Source: FEN-1297 sp963843605 (GTDB taxonomy: Bacteria; Bacteroidota; Ignavibacteria; Ignavibacteriales; Ignavibacteriaceae). Taken from it: a stretch of DNA of 64,000 nt. The notes under the pieces are model-generated. The model saw nothing but the letters and a program-made list of their open reading frames with translations, did not search any database and was not told the DNA's origin. The stretch lies in NCBI GenBank assembly GCA_963843605.1, contig CAWJLA010000001.1, positions 744,001 through 808,000 of the forward strand, given 5' to 3'. Of this stretch, positions 1 through 9,143 are shown in pieces. Position 1 is the stretch's first letter; every line of letters begins with the position of its first letter. The translations under genes and the position numbers were made by a program.

Positions 1-96
1 AGTTATATTCTGCTTGAAAATGTATATTTCCATTACTTAAACCGTTATTTAAAAGGCAATTGCATCGAACAGGAAATTAATTCCGTCAACAACTAA
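1..96 (+). CDS. C-terminal end of an upstream gene (partial)
   Basis: Frame 1 is open from the window edge to a TAA at 94-96 and encodes 31 residues ending IEQEINSVNN. The composition is protein-like, and the next gene starts 16 bases after the stop on the same strand, which suggests a shared transcript. The fragment is too short to assign a family. A chance open frame of this length cannot be excluded in AT-rich DNA. Confidence 0.4.
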   Translation, partial: SYILLENVYFHYLNRYLKGNCIEQEINSVNN

Positions 97-112
97 TTTA
101 CGGGAAAAGAAA

Positions 113-1780
113 ATGAAACAATTTTATATCATTGGTTTTTCAATTTTATTATTCTTAACCAGTTGCAATAATAAGCCGGCAAACGATTCAAAGGAAATAA
201 AAATGCTTCAAGATAAAATTTCACAATTCGTCCCCGTTGAATTAAAATACGACTCGCATCTGCTGAACGATAAGCAAAAAATCGTTCTTAAATATCTTTA
301 CAGGGCTTCTGAGATAATGGATACTATTTACTTAAAACAGGTTTATTCCGGAAATTCCGAAATCGTCAAATCATTAAAAACATCGGATTCGGAACTTAAA
401 AAATTACAGTTTCAATACTTCAACATAATGGGCGGCCCCTTCGACAGGCTCAACGGAGAAAAGGCATTTATAGACGATTATTCAAAACCAATGGGAGCAA
501 ATTATTATCCGGAAGACATGACTAAAGCTGAGTTTAATCAATGGATTCAAACTCATCCTAATGATGAAGATTCATTTACATCTTCATTTACAGTTATAAG
601 AAGAAAAGGTAATACATTAACTGCAATACCATATTCTAAGTTTTATCAGCCGCAGCTGAATGAAGCTGCAGAATATTTAAGAAAAGCCGCCGATTATGCC
701 GACAATCTTTCATTAAAAAAATATCTTACCCTTCGTGCAGCCGCTTTTGAAAACAATAATTATTTTGACAGTGATATGGCATGGATGGATTTAAAAGATA
801 ATAAAATCGAAACCGTTATCGGACCGTATGAAGTTTACGAGGACGGTTTATTTAATTATAAGGCTGCGTTTGAAAGTTTCGTAACAATTAAAGATCCGGA
901 AGAAAGCGCTAGATTGAAAAAATTCGGAAGCTATTTATCTCAAATTGAAGCACATCTGCCTTTGGATCCTAAATATAAAATCGAAAAAAGAGGCTCCGAA
1001 TCTCCTATTGTGGTTGTAAACGAAGTTTATGCCGGAGGAGAAGCTAACTACGGTGTTCAGACGCTTGCTTTTAATCTCCCGAACGATGAGCAGGTTAGAC
1101 AGGCAAAAGGCTCCAAAAAAGTGATGTTAAAGAATGTACACGAAGCAAAATTTGAAAAACTGGTAAAACCAATTGCGGAAATAGTGCTGGCGCCTGATCA
1201 GATAAAATATGTGACATTTAAGGCTTTCTTCGCACATACATTAATGCATGAAATTTCTCATGGCGTTGGCCCCGGCGTTATAATAAAAAACGGTAAAAAG
1301 ACAACTGTGCAGAAAGAATTAAAAGAAACATATTCAACAATTGAAGAATGCAAAGCCGATATTTTAGGAATGTACAATAACGTATTTATGATTCAGAAAG
1401 GACTTTATCCTAAAGGATTTGAAAAAGAATGCTACGTTACATTTTTAGCCGGCATTTTCCGGTCGATAAGATTCGGAATAAACGAAGCTCACGGCGGAGG
1501 TAATGCAATTATATATAATTATCTGCTTGAAAAAGAAGGTTACTATTACAATCCTTCTGATCAGAAGGTAACTGTTGATTTTTCTAAGATCTACCCTGCT
1601 TTGCAGCAGCTGGCTCATGAGATTTTATTAATTCAGGCTACCGGCAATTACGACAAAGCCAAAAGTTTCATGGCTAAATATGCAGTCATCTCACCTTCAA
1701 TGGATAAATTAAGATCAAAGCTTACTCACTTACCGATAGATATAAAGCCGGTTTATCAGATATCGGAGGAGCTTCATTAG
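113..1780 (+). CDS. Lipoprotein, dipeptidyl-peptidase III (M49)-like zinc metallopeptidase
   Basis: The 555-residue product begins with a lipoprotein signal (LFLTSC, Cys18), so it is probably anchored in the outer or inner membrane facing the periplasm. A zinc site is visible as HEISH at residues 379-383, followed about 28 residues later by EECKAD (411-416). The EEC(R/K)A(D/E) helix is characteristic of family M49 (dipeptidyl-peptidase III), which removes dipeptides from oligopeptides. Classical DPP III has an HEXXGH motif with one extra residue, whereas this protein has the ordinary HEXXH spacing. The start ATG is the one that gives the signal peptide. The family call rests on motif pairing; the exact substrate is unknown. 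Confidence 0.75.
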   Translation: MKQFYIIGFSILLFLTSCNNKPANDSKEIKMLQDKISQFVPVELKYDSHLLNDKQKIVLKYLYRASEIMDTIYLKQVYSGNSEIVKSLKTSDSELKKLQFQYFNIMGGPFDRLNGEKAFIDDYSKPMGANYYPEDMTKAEFNQWIQTHPNDEDSFTSSFTVIRRKGNTLTAIPYSKFYQPQLNEAAEYLRKAADYADNLSLKKYLTLRAAAFENNNYFDSDMAWMDLKDNKIETVIGPYEVYEDGLFNYKAAFESFVTIKDPEESARLKKFGSYLSQIEAHLPLDPKYKIEKRGSESPIVVVNEVYAGGEANYGVQTLAFNLPNDEQVRQAKGSKKVMLKNVHEAKFEKLVKPIAEIVLAPDQIKYVTFKAFFAHTLMHEISHGVGPGVIIKNGKKTTVQKELKETYSTIEECKADILGMYNNVFMIQKGLYPKGFEKECYVTFLAGIFRSIRFGINEAHGGGNAIIYNYLLEKEGYYYNPSDQKVTVDFSKIYPALQQLAHEILLIQATGNYDKAKSFMAKYAVISPSMDKLRSKLTHLPIDIKPVYQISEELH

Positions 1781-2000
1781 ATTTTATGAATGCTTTTTTT
1801 AATGCATTTAAAGTTTGGTTTTAAAATCCCGGTCAAACGTGAATTTTATTAAATAAATATTGGAACTCAACCTGGCTGTTCTCACGGTTCGAAATTGCTG
1901 CGTTTACCGTCCGGAGCAGCTTAGATCTGCTATTTATTTTTATAAAAATATTATCTTATGATTAGCAATAATTATAAGGAAATTATTTTTGATTCAGCTT

Positions 2001-2978
2001 TTAATTTTCCTTTACCGGTTCTATTTCACCTTTTTCCGGCAAAGTTAAGGTATATATCTTTCCCGACTTATTTGTCAAAGAAGTATCTCTCAGCCAGGGG
2101 TTATAATATTTTAAGATCTTATATGTAATTCCATTATCAAAAGCATAATCCGTCCAGTTTTTTACGGAAGAATTAATCTCGGTTTTATAGGTTTTAAGTA
2201 CGGGATACAACTGTTCTTTACTAATAAAGAAACCGTACTTTTCCTGATTTGTTAAAACCTCTTTCATTGCCAAAATGCGTGCGACATACCTGGAAGTTTC
2301 ATCCCCCAGGAGCAGGTTATAATAATTATGCAGCCTCTGTCTGTCGATCTGTCTCTGTATACCGGTCATGCCCATATTGTAAGCTGCCGCGGCCAGCGTC
2401 CAGCTTTTAAATTTATCAAATGCATCCTGAAAATACTTGCAGGCAACTACAGTTGATTTTTCCACATTATATCTTTCATCCACTTCATCATTTACTATTA
2501 GTCCGTACTTTTTTGCAACATCTTCGGTTATTTGCCAAAATCCGACAGCATCTGCAGGAGAGATTGTATTGGAAAGATTACTTTCGATTAAAGCTACATA
2601 TTTAAAATCATCCGGAATTTTATTTTCTTTTAATATCGGCTCAATTACAGGGAACCAGCGGTTTGCTCTTTTAATACCGAGTATTGTTGAGGAATGCCAA
2701 AAAACATTTATTAATAATTCCCGGTCAATGCGTTCGTCCACTTCAAAATTATTCAGAGGTACTTTTTCCCCTGCAAATTCCATTGTTGACGGCATTTTCG
2801 GAGCTATAATTTTAAAATTAAACTCCGAGTTTTCGGCTTTCGCCGCGTTATCTTCGTTTCTGGTAATTCCGCTTGCGGATATACCGATTAGAATAAGAAC
2901 GGCTACAGATAAGAATCCTATAATTAACCTGTATTTCCGTCCGGATAAGAAGGTTTCTTCGCCATTGGAATTATTCAT
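2001..2978 (-). CDS. Membrane-anchored lytic transglycosylase, SLT family
   Basis: The 325-residue protein has an N-terminal membrane anchor at about residues 17-37 and a soluble lytic transglycosylase domain from about 105 to 250. The catalytic Glu is E132 in ALIESNLS, followed by the GFWQI motif (146-150) and a YNMG motif near residue 200. These enzymes cleave the MurNAc-GlcNAc bond of peptidoglycan and form 1,6-anhydro-MurNAc ends. The architecture resembles the catalytic part of MltD without LysM repeats. It stands alone, convergent with the preceding lipoprotein gene and divergent from the next gene, so it is probably transcribed singly. Confidence 0.85.
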   Translation of the reverse strand: MNNSNGEETFLSGRKYRLIIGFLSVAVLILIGISASGITRNEDNAAKAENSEFNFKIIAPKMPSTMEFAGEKVPLNNFEVDERIDRELLINVFWHSSTILGIKRANRWFPVIEPILKENKIPDDFKYVALIESNLSNTISPADAVGFWQITEDVAKKYGLIVNDEVDERYNVEKSTVVACKYFQDAFDKFKSWTLAAAAYNMGMTGIQRQIDRQRLHNYYNLLLGDETSRYVARILAMKEVLTNQEKYGFFISKEQLYPVLKTYKTEINSSVKNWTDYAFDNGITYKILKYYNPWLRDTSLTNKSGKIYTLTLPEKGEIEPVKEN

Positions 2979-3137
2979 TAGTTTCCTTTTTTATTACGAA
3001 AATATAATTTATTTTTTTTATAGTGCAATAACAAAACATACTATTTGTATTAATAAAAGTCATAATAAGATTGTCTTCCTTTTTTTCTAACTTTATGCTA
3101 TTATTAATGAGTCACTTTTAATTTATTTAGGTAAAAT

Positions 3138-3863
3138 ATGTCGCAGGATAAAAGCGGGTTATTTCTGACTCTGCTTAAAATAAAATCTTATTTAGCCAGT
3201 ATGATTGACGACCGTTCGGAATGTTCCGACGATTTTCATTTTACGGAGGAATATCTGGACAGACGGTACCCCGATAAAAAAGAAGAAATTATTTCTATAT
3301 TGGAAGATAATCAGATATACAGCGACGGGGATATCGCATTTAATGAAAAAATAATCATGCAGTTTAGGAATATAGTTAATCAGGTATCCAGTAACATTAA
3401 TCTGCCTGAGATATTAAAAAAATTCGAGATCGAAACAAAAGACATCAGGATCATAGATAATTCCAGAGATTCGATAAAATCAGAAAGAGAAAAACACTTA
3501 AGTAATATACTGGATACCTTGTTCCAGCTGGCAACTAACTGGGCCGTATTGAAGGAACTTGAGGATAAGGTCGATGATTATTCAATACTGGACGAAGAAG
3601 AAGTTATCAGACCGGATGAAGAAAAAAATCTTAATGCACTTGATGATACAACTGAAAAAGCATTTACAATTTTATCGAATTTAACAAAAAAATATATTCA
3701 TCAATTAACGGATTATTATTTTATTTACGGCGGGGATTTGGCGCTGAAGGAATTCATAGAAGAATTAAATACGATGCAAAAACTTGTTGCAAAAAAATAT
3801 TATGAATTATTCAGAGAACACGGACTGGATACCGGATGGATTACTAAATTGACGGGGGAATAA
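3138..3863 (+). CDS. Hypothetical acidic helical protein
   Basis: The 241-residue protein is rich in Glu, Asp, Lys and Ile, appears almost wholly alpha-helical, and has no signal peptide or membrane segment, so it is probably cytoplasmic. I recognise no family. It is divergent from the transglycosylase gene (159 bp between starts) and convergent with rpoD, from which it is separated by a strong hairpin at 3882-3919. The start ATG is preceded by TTTAGGTAAAAT. No function is proposed. Confidence 0.7.
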   Translation: MSQDKSGLFLTLLKIKSYLASMIDDRSECSDDFHFTEEYLDRRYPDKKEEIISILEDNQIYSDGDIAFNEKIIMQFRNIVNQVSSNINLPEILKKFEIETKDIRIIDNSRDSIKSEREKHLSNILDTLFQLATNWAVLKELEDKVDDYSILDEEEVIRPDEEKNLNALDDTTEKAFTILSNLTKKYIHQLTDYYFIYGGDLALKEFIEELNTMQKLVAKKYYELFREHGLDTGWITKLTGE

Positions 3864-3881
3864 TCAGGAATTGAAATAATT

Positions 3882-3919
3882 CCGTATCCCGTTTCCGATT
3901 TAACAGAAACGGGATGCGG
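3882..3919. terminator. Strong hairpin between convergent genes, probable bidirectional terminator
   Basis: Bases 3882-3895 pair with 3906-3919 (core ATCCCGTTTC with GAAACGGGAT, plus CCG/CGG with one G-T pair) around a 10-base loop. It lies between the stop of the hypothetical gene (3863) and the stop of rpoD (3933). Neither side has a perfect U-run, so the efficiency of termination is uncertain. Confidence 0.6.
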
Positions 3920-3932
3920 GTAAAATAATTTA

Positions 3933-4790
3933 TTAACCTAAATAAGCTTTTAGGTTCTGGCTCCTTGACGGATGCCTTAAAGTACGCAGTGCTTTTTCTT
4001 TGATCTGTCTGACTCTCTCGCGAGTAAGATTAAATCTTTCACCAATTTCTTCCAAAGTTGCGGAATGTTCACTGTTTATCCCGAAATAAAGACGCAGTAC
4101 ACTCGCTTCCCTTTCGCTTAAAGTCGATAGTACACTTTCAACTTCTGCTTTTAAGGATTCCTGCATTAATTTCACATCAGGAGAAGGCTGCTGATCATTC
4201 GGCAGTATATCAATTAAGCTGTTTTTATCATCGTCTCCAGAAAAAGGGGCATCCATAGATACATGTCTTCCGTACAACTGTAAAGTATCGCTTACCTCAT
4301 CGGCTTTCATATCCAGTTCTTCTGCTAATTCATCCGCACTGGGTTTTCTTTCATATTCCTGCTCCAGTTTCGAATAAGCTTTACCTAACTTGTTAAGGGT
4401 ACCGACACGGTTAAGAGGAAGCCTAACCATTCTTGACTGTTCGGCAATTGCCTGCATAATTGATTGTCTGATCCACCAAACCGCATAAGAAATGAATTTA
4501 AAACCTCTGGTTTCATCAAACCTTTCGGCTGCTTTAATTAATCCTAAATTACCTTCGTTTATCAAATCACCTAGGGATAATCCCTGATTCTGAAATTGCT
4601 TTGCAACGCTTACTACGAATCTTAAATTGGCTTTCGTTAATGATTCTAATGCTGTTCTATCACCTTTTTTTATTCTCCTGGCTAATTCGATCTCCTGTTC
4701 GGGAGTAATAAGATCAACTTTACCAATCTCTAACAAATACTGATCTAAAGATTTACTTTCACGATTCGTAAATTGCTTCGTTATCTTCAA
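3933..4790 (-). CDS. rpoD: Primary RNA polymerase sigma factor, short RpoD/SigA type
   Basis: This 285-residue sigma-70 factor starts in region 1.2 (SLDQYLLEIG) and lacks region 1.1. It has a full region 2 (NLRFVVSVAKQFQNQGLSLGDLI, then FKFISYAVWWIRQSI for -10 recognition and melting), region 3, and a region 4.2 helix-turn-helix (EEIGERFNLTRERVRQI). Lengths near 285 with this N-terminus are typical of housekeeping sigma factors in the Bacteroidota/Chlorobiota/Ignavibacteriota group. It directs RNA polymerase to most promoters. It is monocistronic with a long upstream region (4791-5222). Confidence 0.95.
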   Translation of the reverse strand: MKITKQFTNRESKSLDQYLLEIGKVDLITPEQEIELARRIKKGDRTALESLTKANLRFVVSVAKQFQNQGLSLGDLINEGNLGLIKAAERFDETRGFKFISYAVWWIRQSIMQAIAEQSRMVRLPLNRVGTLNKLGKAYSKLEQEYERKPSADELAEELDMKADEVSDTLQLYGRHVSMDAPFSGDDDKNSLIDILPNDQQPSPDVKLMQESLKAEVESVLSTLSEREASVLRLYFGINSEHSATLEEIGERFNLTRERVRQIKEKALRTLRHPSRSQNLKAYLG

Positions 4791-5222
4791 TTTATACTAT
4801 ACTCCTAAATGTTATTTAAATATAAAACTCGCAAATCAAAAATTCCAAACGGTAAATATAATATATTTTTTTGAATAAATGTAAGGGGAAAATAATTATA
4901 CCTGGCGCAAATTCTATTCTTCCATTACTCCTAACAGCAATAATTTAATTTTCTTTGTTTTCAGCATGTTTTCAAACTTTATAAAAGTGATTTTTTAACT
5001 ATTCAAAATTATTGCTATTTTTATACATTTTAACACTAAAATAGTTTCATGATAATAGTCACAATAATTAAAACTAAAGTAATTTAGGAAGAATTTTTTT
5101 CCCATTTTACCGATAATATAGAAACCGGGTTTTTTATAAATCTGAGAAAGTTATTGTTCGAATTGCGCAACTACAGCAATATTTGATAACTAACTACAAT
5201 ATACATTGAAAAATATAATTTA
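4791..5222. other. Long AT-rich intergenic region upstream of rpoD
   Basis: About 430 bases separate the divergent starts of rpoD (minus strand) and the HEPN-like gene (plus strand). It must contain promoters for both. I found no open frame with a recognisable product, no tRNA-like fold and no strong hairpin. Individual promoter boxes could not be assigned with confidence. Confidence 0.6.
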
Positions 5223-5648
5223 ATGCAGCAAGATTTAATTAAATCATTTAATGAATTATTTGAAACATTTGAATATTTCAAAAAGAACCTAAAAAAAGCT
5301 AAAGAAAAGCATGAAATTGAACTAGAGGTGCAGAGGTTCGAATTCATAATTGAAAGTTTTTTAAAGAATATCAGGTTGTTCCTTAATGAGCATGCATATA
5401 AGTGCGTATACCCTGCAGACTGCATAAAAGCAGCCGGAAAATTCGGACTAATTGTCAGTGAAAATATAGTATTAGAGATGCTGGACGATAAATACCGCTT
5501 ATCGAATCTTAAGAATCAGAAAATTCCCGATGAAATTTACCAAAGAATAAAAGTAAGATATTCGATTATATTGGGCAGATCTTTTGAAAAAATAAAGAAA
5601 TACTATTTATCGAATAATGGAGAATTAAGAAAAGGAAAAAAAGACTAA
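5223..5648 (+). CDS. Degenerate HEPN protein, HI0074-like nucleotidyltransferase substrate-binding family
   Basis: The 141-residue helical protein resembles the HI0074/HEPN family. Near residue 80 the motif PADCIKAAGKFGLI matches the family pattern of a helix ending in GLI. It is followed by LEMLDDKYRLSNL, where family members usually have MLxDRNLTSHTY, and then IYQRIKVRYSII. The R-x4-6-H catalytic motif of HEPN RNases is not preserved (KYRLSN in its place). Family members normally sit beside a small MNT nucleotidyltransferase; none is present here. It may be an orphan or divergent antitoxin/toxin relative. The assignment is by eye and moderate. Confidence 0.55.
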   Translation: MQQDLIKSFNELFETFEYFKKNLKKAKEKHEIELEVQRFEFIIESFLKNIRLFLNEHAYKCVYPADCIKAAGKFGLIVSENIVLEMLDDKYRLSNLKNQKIPDEIYQRIKVRYSIILGRSFEKIKKYYLSNNGELRKGKKD

Positions 5649-5670
5649 AAAAAATTAACATCTCTTTGAA

Positions 5671-5880
5671 CTAAAAATCGAACAAATTCAGGTCTATTTT
5701 ATTTTTCTTTTTTTTCGATTTATTTATTTTTAAGAATTCACCGAAATCTTCTCTTGATATTATATATATTTTTCCTACCTGTGTTGCGTTAAGCTTACCC
5801 AATTTTATATAATACAAAACAGTAGAGCGACTAATCTTTAAAATTTCCGATATTTCCAGCACACTGAAAAATTGTTTCAT
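5671..5880 (-). CDS. Small MerR/excisionase-type helix-turn-helix protein
   Basis: The product (69 residues from the ATG at 5880) has one winged helix-turn-helix, FSVLEISEILKISRSTVLYYIKLGKLNATQVGKIYIISREDF, of the excisionase/helix_turn_helix_17 type, followed by a lysine-rich tail. A TTG 15 bases upstream would add five residues. I prefer the ATG because a GGGGGT stretch lies about eight bases before it. It is probably a DNA-binding regulator or a mobile-element excision-factor relative, but no integrase or attachment site is visible nearby. Confidence 0.75.
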   Translation of the reverse strand: MKQFFSVLEISEILKISRSTVLYYIKLGKLNATQVGKIYIISREDFGEFLKINKSKKKKNKIDLNLFDF

Positions 5881-6098
5881 TGGGCATACCCCCAATTTCT
5901 GTTAACTTCCGTTTTACATAAAGATAAAGAAATTATTCGTTAATTTCGAAAATATATTTATGATTATCAAAAAGCATAGAAAGAAGCAATTAAATTTGAG
6001 AGTTTAATGCATCTGAAATCTAATTGGAGCATACTGCCCGAGATTTGCTGTTTAACAGATAGAACAAAGAGAATTATACTAGTACTACCTTTTTAACT

Positions 6099-7574
6099 CT
6101 ATTCAGAATAATATTTAATCATCTTTATTATCGCAGCCTCGCAAACCTTGCAATATGGTTTTGTACCTTTCGAGAACATGATACAATCAAGCATGGGCCT
6201 GTATAAACCTTTGGAAGCATATCCGGCACCCTCGAATGCACCCACTTTGCCCCAATATATACTTTTTTTTAACCATTGCGCCATTTCTGATGTATGCATA
6301 TTATCGAGTTTGTTGTATTCCTCCTGCAGGCCGGCAGCGGTTTCCGGATTTTTCCCGCCGCGTTTAGTTTCGGCAATCTTATTATTTAACGAACGTCTGT
6401 TTTTCTGCCAATGAATATCAAGACTGTCGTATTCTGTTTTTTTCCATGGTGTCGGAATTTTTATACCTGGTGTAAGCAAATTTTTCCATTTTAAATTTTC
6501 GGGATTTATAAGTGCGGTAATATTGGGTTCGACGGGTTCAACACCGCTCGGATAAAAATCATTGTAAGCAACGTCCGATGTATAATACTCGTCCGCAAGT
6601 CCGGCAAAGGAATGTCCGAATTCGTGCAGCAATAGATAATCAGTCCATTGATTATCGGAGGTAAAAGTACAGTAAAGATTATAAATGCCCCCGCCTCCGT
6701 AGCGGTCATGATTTACCATTATATATATGGCATCATAGGGAACCTGGCCTGCAATTTTTCTTAATGATTTATTATCTTCGGTTAATAGATATCTCTCCGA
6801 GCCCAGAGAATTGAATGTACATGACAATGCGGTATTCCGATAAACACCGTGAGTCGGCTCGTCAACACCGCTCTCTTCGGATGCTTTAAACACTCCATAA
6901 ATATTAAAATTATTTTTATACGTTTTATAAGGCTCCTGATTAAAAAATGCTTTCACAAATTTTTTAAGATCCTTTTCAAACTTTTTTTCTTCTTTGGATG
7001 TATACCCTTCTGCCAATACCGCAATATCTACCTTATTATGCGGGTTGCCATTTAATATCTCATTATAAACTTTTATAGATTTTTCGCGTAAATCTTTTTT
7101 AATAATTCCGACGTCATCCGGATTTATTTTTCTCGAAAAAATTTTTTCAAGTTTATTCTCGCGGTTTCTTTTATCTATCTCAAATATAATTTCGTTTTTA
7201 GGGAAAGGAATTAGCACGGATTCGGAATAGGTACGCTTAATTCCTTCTTCTGCGGGTGTACTAGTTATATACTCTCCGAAATAACTGTCAAATCCTTTGG
7301 AAAATATCAAATCACCGGATTTTGAATCAAAAATTTTAGCATAATATTTTCCGTTATTAAAATGATCAATAATATTTTTAATACTGCCGGCCCAAACGCC
7401 GTATTGATACATATGATCGAGAGTGATTATTTCCGAGCTTTTATCGCCTATATGATAATAGTCTATCCTAAGCGTCTTATTAATAAAGTAATCATTAAAC
7501 TTAATATCGTTTTCAGAGTATACCGTCATTACAGCCAATAAAATTAGAATAAAACAATTAAATAGGAATTTCAT
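6099..7574 (-). CDS. Secreted zinc peptidase, M64 (IgA peptidase M64) family
   Basis: The 491-residue protein has a signal peptide (hydrophobic residues 4-18) and is exported. The zinc site HEFGHSFAGLADEY starts at H317, with H321 as second ligand, and is diagnostic for the M64 metallopeptidases (HExGHxxxxLxDEY). A conserved LAEGYTSKEE segment (about residues 187-196) and YIMVNHDRYGGGG precede the active site, as in the family. It probably degrades extracellular or periplasmic protein. The gene stands alone, downstream of the MFS gene on the same strand but separated by 81 bp. Confidence 0.88.
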   Translation of the reverse strand: MKFLFNCFILILLAVMTVYSENDIKFNDYFINKTLRIDYYHIGDKSSEIITLDHMYQYGVWAGSIKNIIDHFNNGKYYAKIFDSKSGDLIFSKGFDSYFGEYITSTPAEEGIKRTYSESVLIPFPKNEIIFEIDKRNRENKLEKIFSRKINPDDVGIIKKDLREKSIKVYNEILNGNPHNKVDIAVLAEGYTSKEEKKFEKDLKKFVKAFFNQEPYKTYKNNFNIYGVFKASEESGVDEPTHGVYRNTALSCTFNSLGSERYLLTEDNKSLRKIAGQVPYDAIYIMVNHDRYGGGGIYNLYCTFTSDNQWTDYLLLHEFGHSFAGLADEYYTSDVAYNDFYPSGVEPVEPNITALINPENLKWKNLLTPGIKIPTPWKKTEYDSLDIHWQKNRRSLNNKIAETKRGGKNPETAAGLQEEYNKLDNMHTSEMAQWLKKSIYWGKVGAFEGAGYASKGLYRPMLDCIMFSKGTKPYCKVCEAAIIKMIKYYSE

Positions 7575-7655
7575 ATTTTCCCCGGTAAAGTTTTAAAATG
7601 TACAAATTTAAACTTTGTACAAATATAAGCTTTACATAAGTAAAAAGCCTTTTAC

Positions 7656-9041
7656 CTATACGCTGCTTTGTGCGGTTCTCAGTTCTTCGCTTCTCGACTT
7701 GAGACCGAACGACACGAAAATTAAAATCACAATTATAATACCCGCCAGAAGGTAAGCATTTTGTAAACCTGCAGATCCACCGCCGTGAGAGGTAGCTACT
7801 GCACCGACCAATGCACTTCCGAATAATTGTCCCACCCCGGTAAACAGCCGTACGACACCTTGTCCGGAAGCTCTTTCGGTTGTTTTAGCTTCATTAAGCA
7901 TAATATATCTTAAAGGAGCGCCCACAACTATTCCCATTCCGATACCGATTAATATTGCATCGGCATAAAAAGCTAGGAGTGTTTCCACTTCAAAAGCAAA
8001 GCCCAGGAGACCCAGTGCTAGAATAATTGTTCCGGTTATAAGTACAATCTTTGAACCTATTTTATCGAGCAATCTTCCGGCAAGAGGAGATCCGACGGCC
8101 ATAGCCAGAACGACGGGAAACAACATAAAACTTGCCTGTGATGCCGTAACTCCGAATTTATCGACAAGAAGAGGTGGAACAAAAACCACTGCAGCTTCAC
8201 TAACGCCAGCGCCGACAGCTAGAGCGCATACTAATACAACTTGTTTTGAAGTCATTAATTTTATTCTTAATACGGGATCGGCAGCGCTATTTTCCGTTTT
8301 GGTAAAATAAGGTATTAATACAGCGGCAATTAAAAAGAAAGGCCAAACCATAAACGACGAAATACTGCTTAGTAATTGTGCTGTATTTATCCTGTTAAAT
8401 CCGAATGATAATGCGGCTAAAATAATACCTAATGCAATCATTCCCTTCCAATCGAAAACTTTTTTAACTGCCGGCTGGTTATCGGGTAAAGTGCTTAAGC
8501 TCAAAAAGATGATGGCAATTGCAATTGGAATATTTACTATAAACAGCCAGTGCCAGCTTAACAGCAGTAATAATCCTGCAATTGCCGGTCCTATAATAAA
8601 TGCTATTCCGAAAACTGCGCCGATTAATCCCAGAGCGCTTCCCCGTTTATCTTCCGGAAAAGTATCTCCTATAACAGCACTAGCAACCGGGAATATGCCC
8701 CCGGCACCGAATCCCTGAATTGCTCTGCCTATCAATAAAAAACTGAAATTAGGTGATGCCGCTACAATCAGAGATCCGAAAGCAAATATGGTTATATCTA
8801 ATATGTAAACTTTCTTCCGGCTAACAACATCCGAAAGTTTAGCCATTAAAGGTGTTCCGATTAAGTTAAATAGAACATATACAGTAAATATCCATGCGAC
8901 TCCCCTTTCGGTTATGTGAAATTGTCTCTGTATGGCGGGCAGAGCAGGCCCAACAATTGCAATATCAAGCGCTCCCATCAATACGCCGATAAATAATACA
9001 GTCAATATTTTATTACGTTTCTTGTTATCCGGAATGTTCAT
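7656..9041 (-). CDS. MFS drug/H+ antiporter-like exporter
   Basis: The 461-residue, very hydrophobic protein contains the major facilitator motifs: LxxTPLMAKLSDVVSRKKVY in the first cytoplasmic loop (motif A), LIGRAIQGFGAGG (motif B) and the segment GAVFGIAFIIGPAIAGLLL (motif C), which marks drug:H+ antiporters. Twelve or more membrane helices are expected. It lies just downstream of a marR gene on the same strand (102 bp), an arrangement typical of ligand-inducible efflux. The substrate cannot be read from the sequence. Confidence 0.85.
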   Translation of the reverse strand: MNIPDNKKRNKILTVLFIGVLMGALDIAIVGPALPAIQRQFHITERGVAWIFTVYVLFNLIGTPLMAKLSDVVSRKKVYILDITIFAFGSLIVAASPNFSFLLIGRAIQGFGAGGIFPVASAVIGDTFPEDKRGSALGLIGAVFGIAFIIGPAIAGLLLLLSWHWLFIVNIPIAIAIIFLSLSTLPDNQPAVKKVFDWKGMIALGIILAALSFGFNRINTAQLLSSISSFMVWPFFLIAAVLIPYFTKTENSAADPVLRIKLMTSKQVVLVCALAVGAGVSEAAVVFVPPLLVDKFGVTASQASFMLFPVVLAMAVGSPLAGRLLDKIGSKIVLITGTIILALGLLGFAFEVETLLAFYADAILIGIGMGIVVGAPLRYIMLNEAKTTERASGQGVVRLFTGVGQLFGSALVGAVATSHGGGSAGLQNAYLLAGIIIVILIFVSFGLKSRSEELRTAQSSV

Positions 9042-9143
9042 AAAACAAAAATCTCCTTTTCAAGGTATTTTCCGAACGAAATTGTTCTAATTAAAATTGT
9101 CTATAATTTTGCAAGCCGGCTGAACTGCGCCGATATTATAGTT

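Noticed and set aside
1789..1808. Possible terminator after the M49-like gene
   Set aside because: The stem AATGC/GCATT is only five AT-rich pairs and the T run lies in the loop, not after the stem.
2437..3090. 217-codon plus-strand open frame over the transglycosylase gene
   Set aside because: It lies opposite a gene with a complete SLT domain, and its translation has no domain features.
5671..5880. Prophage or integrative element marked by the excisionase-type gene
   Set aside because: No integrase, attachment repeat, tRNA or phage gene is nearby; the HTH type also occurs in ordinary regulators.
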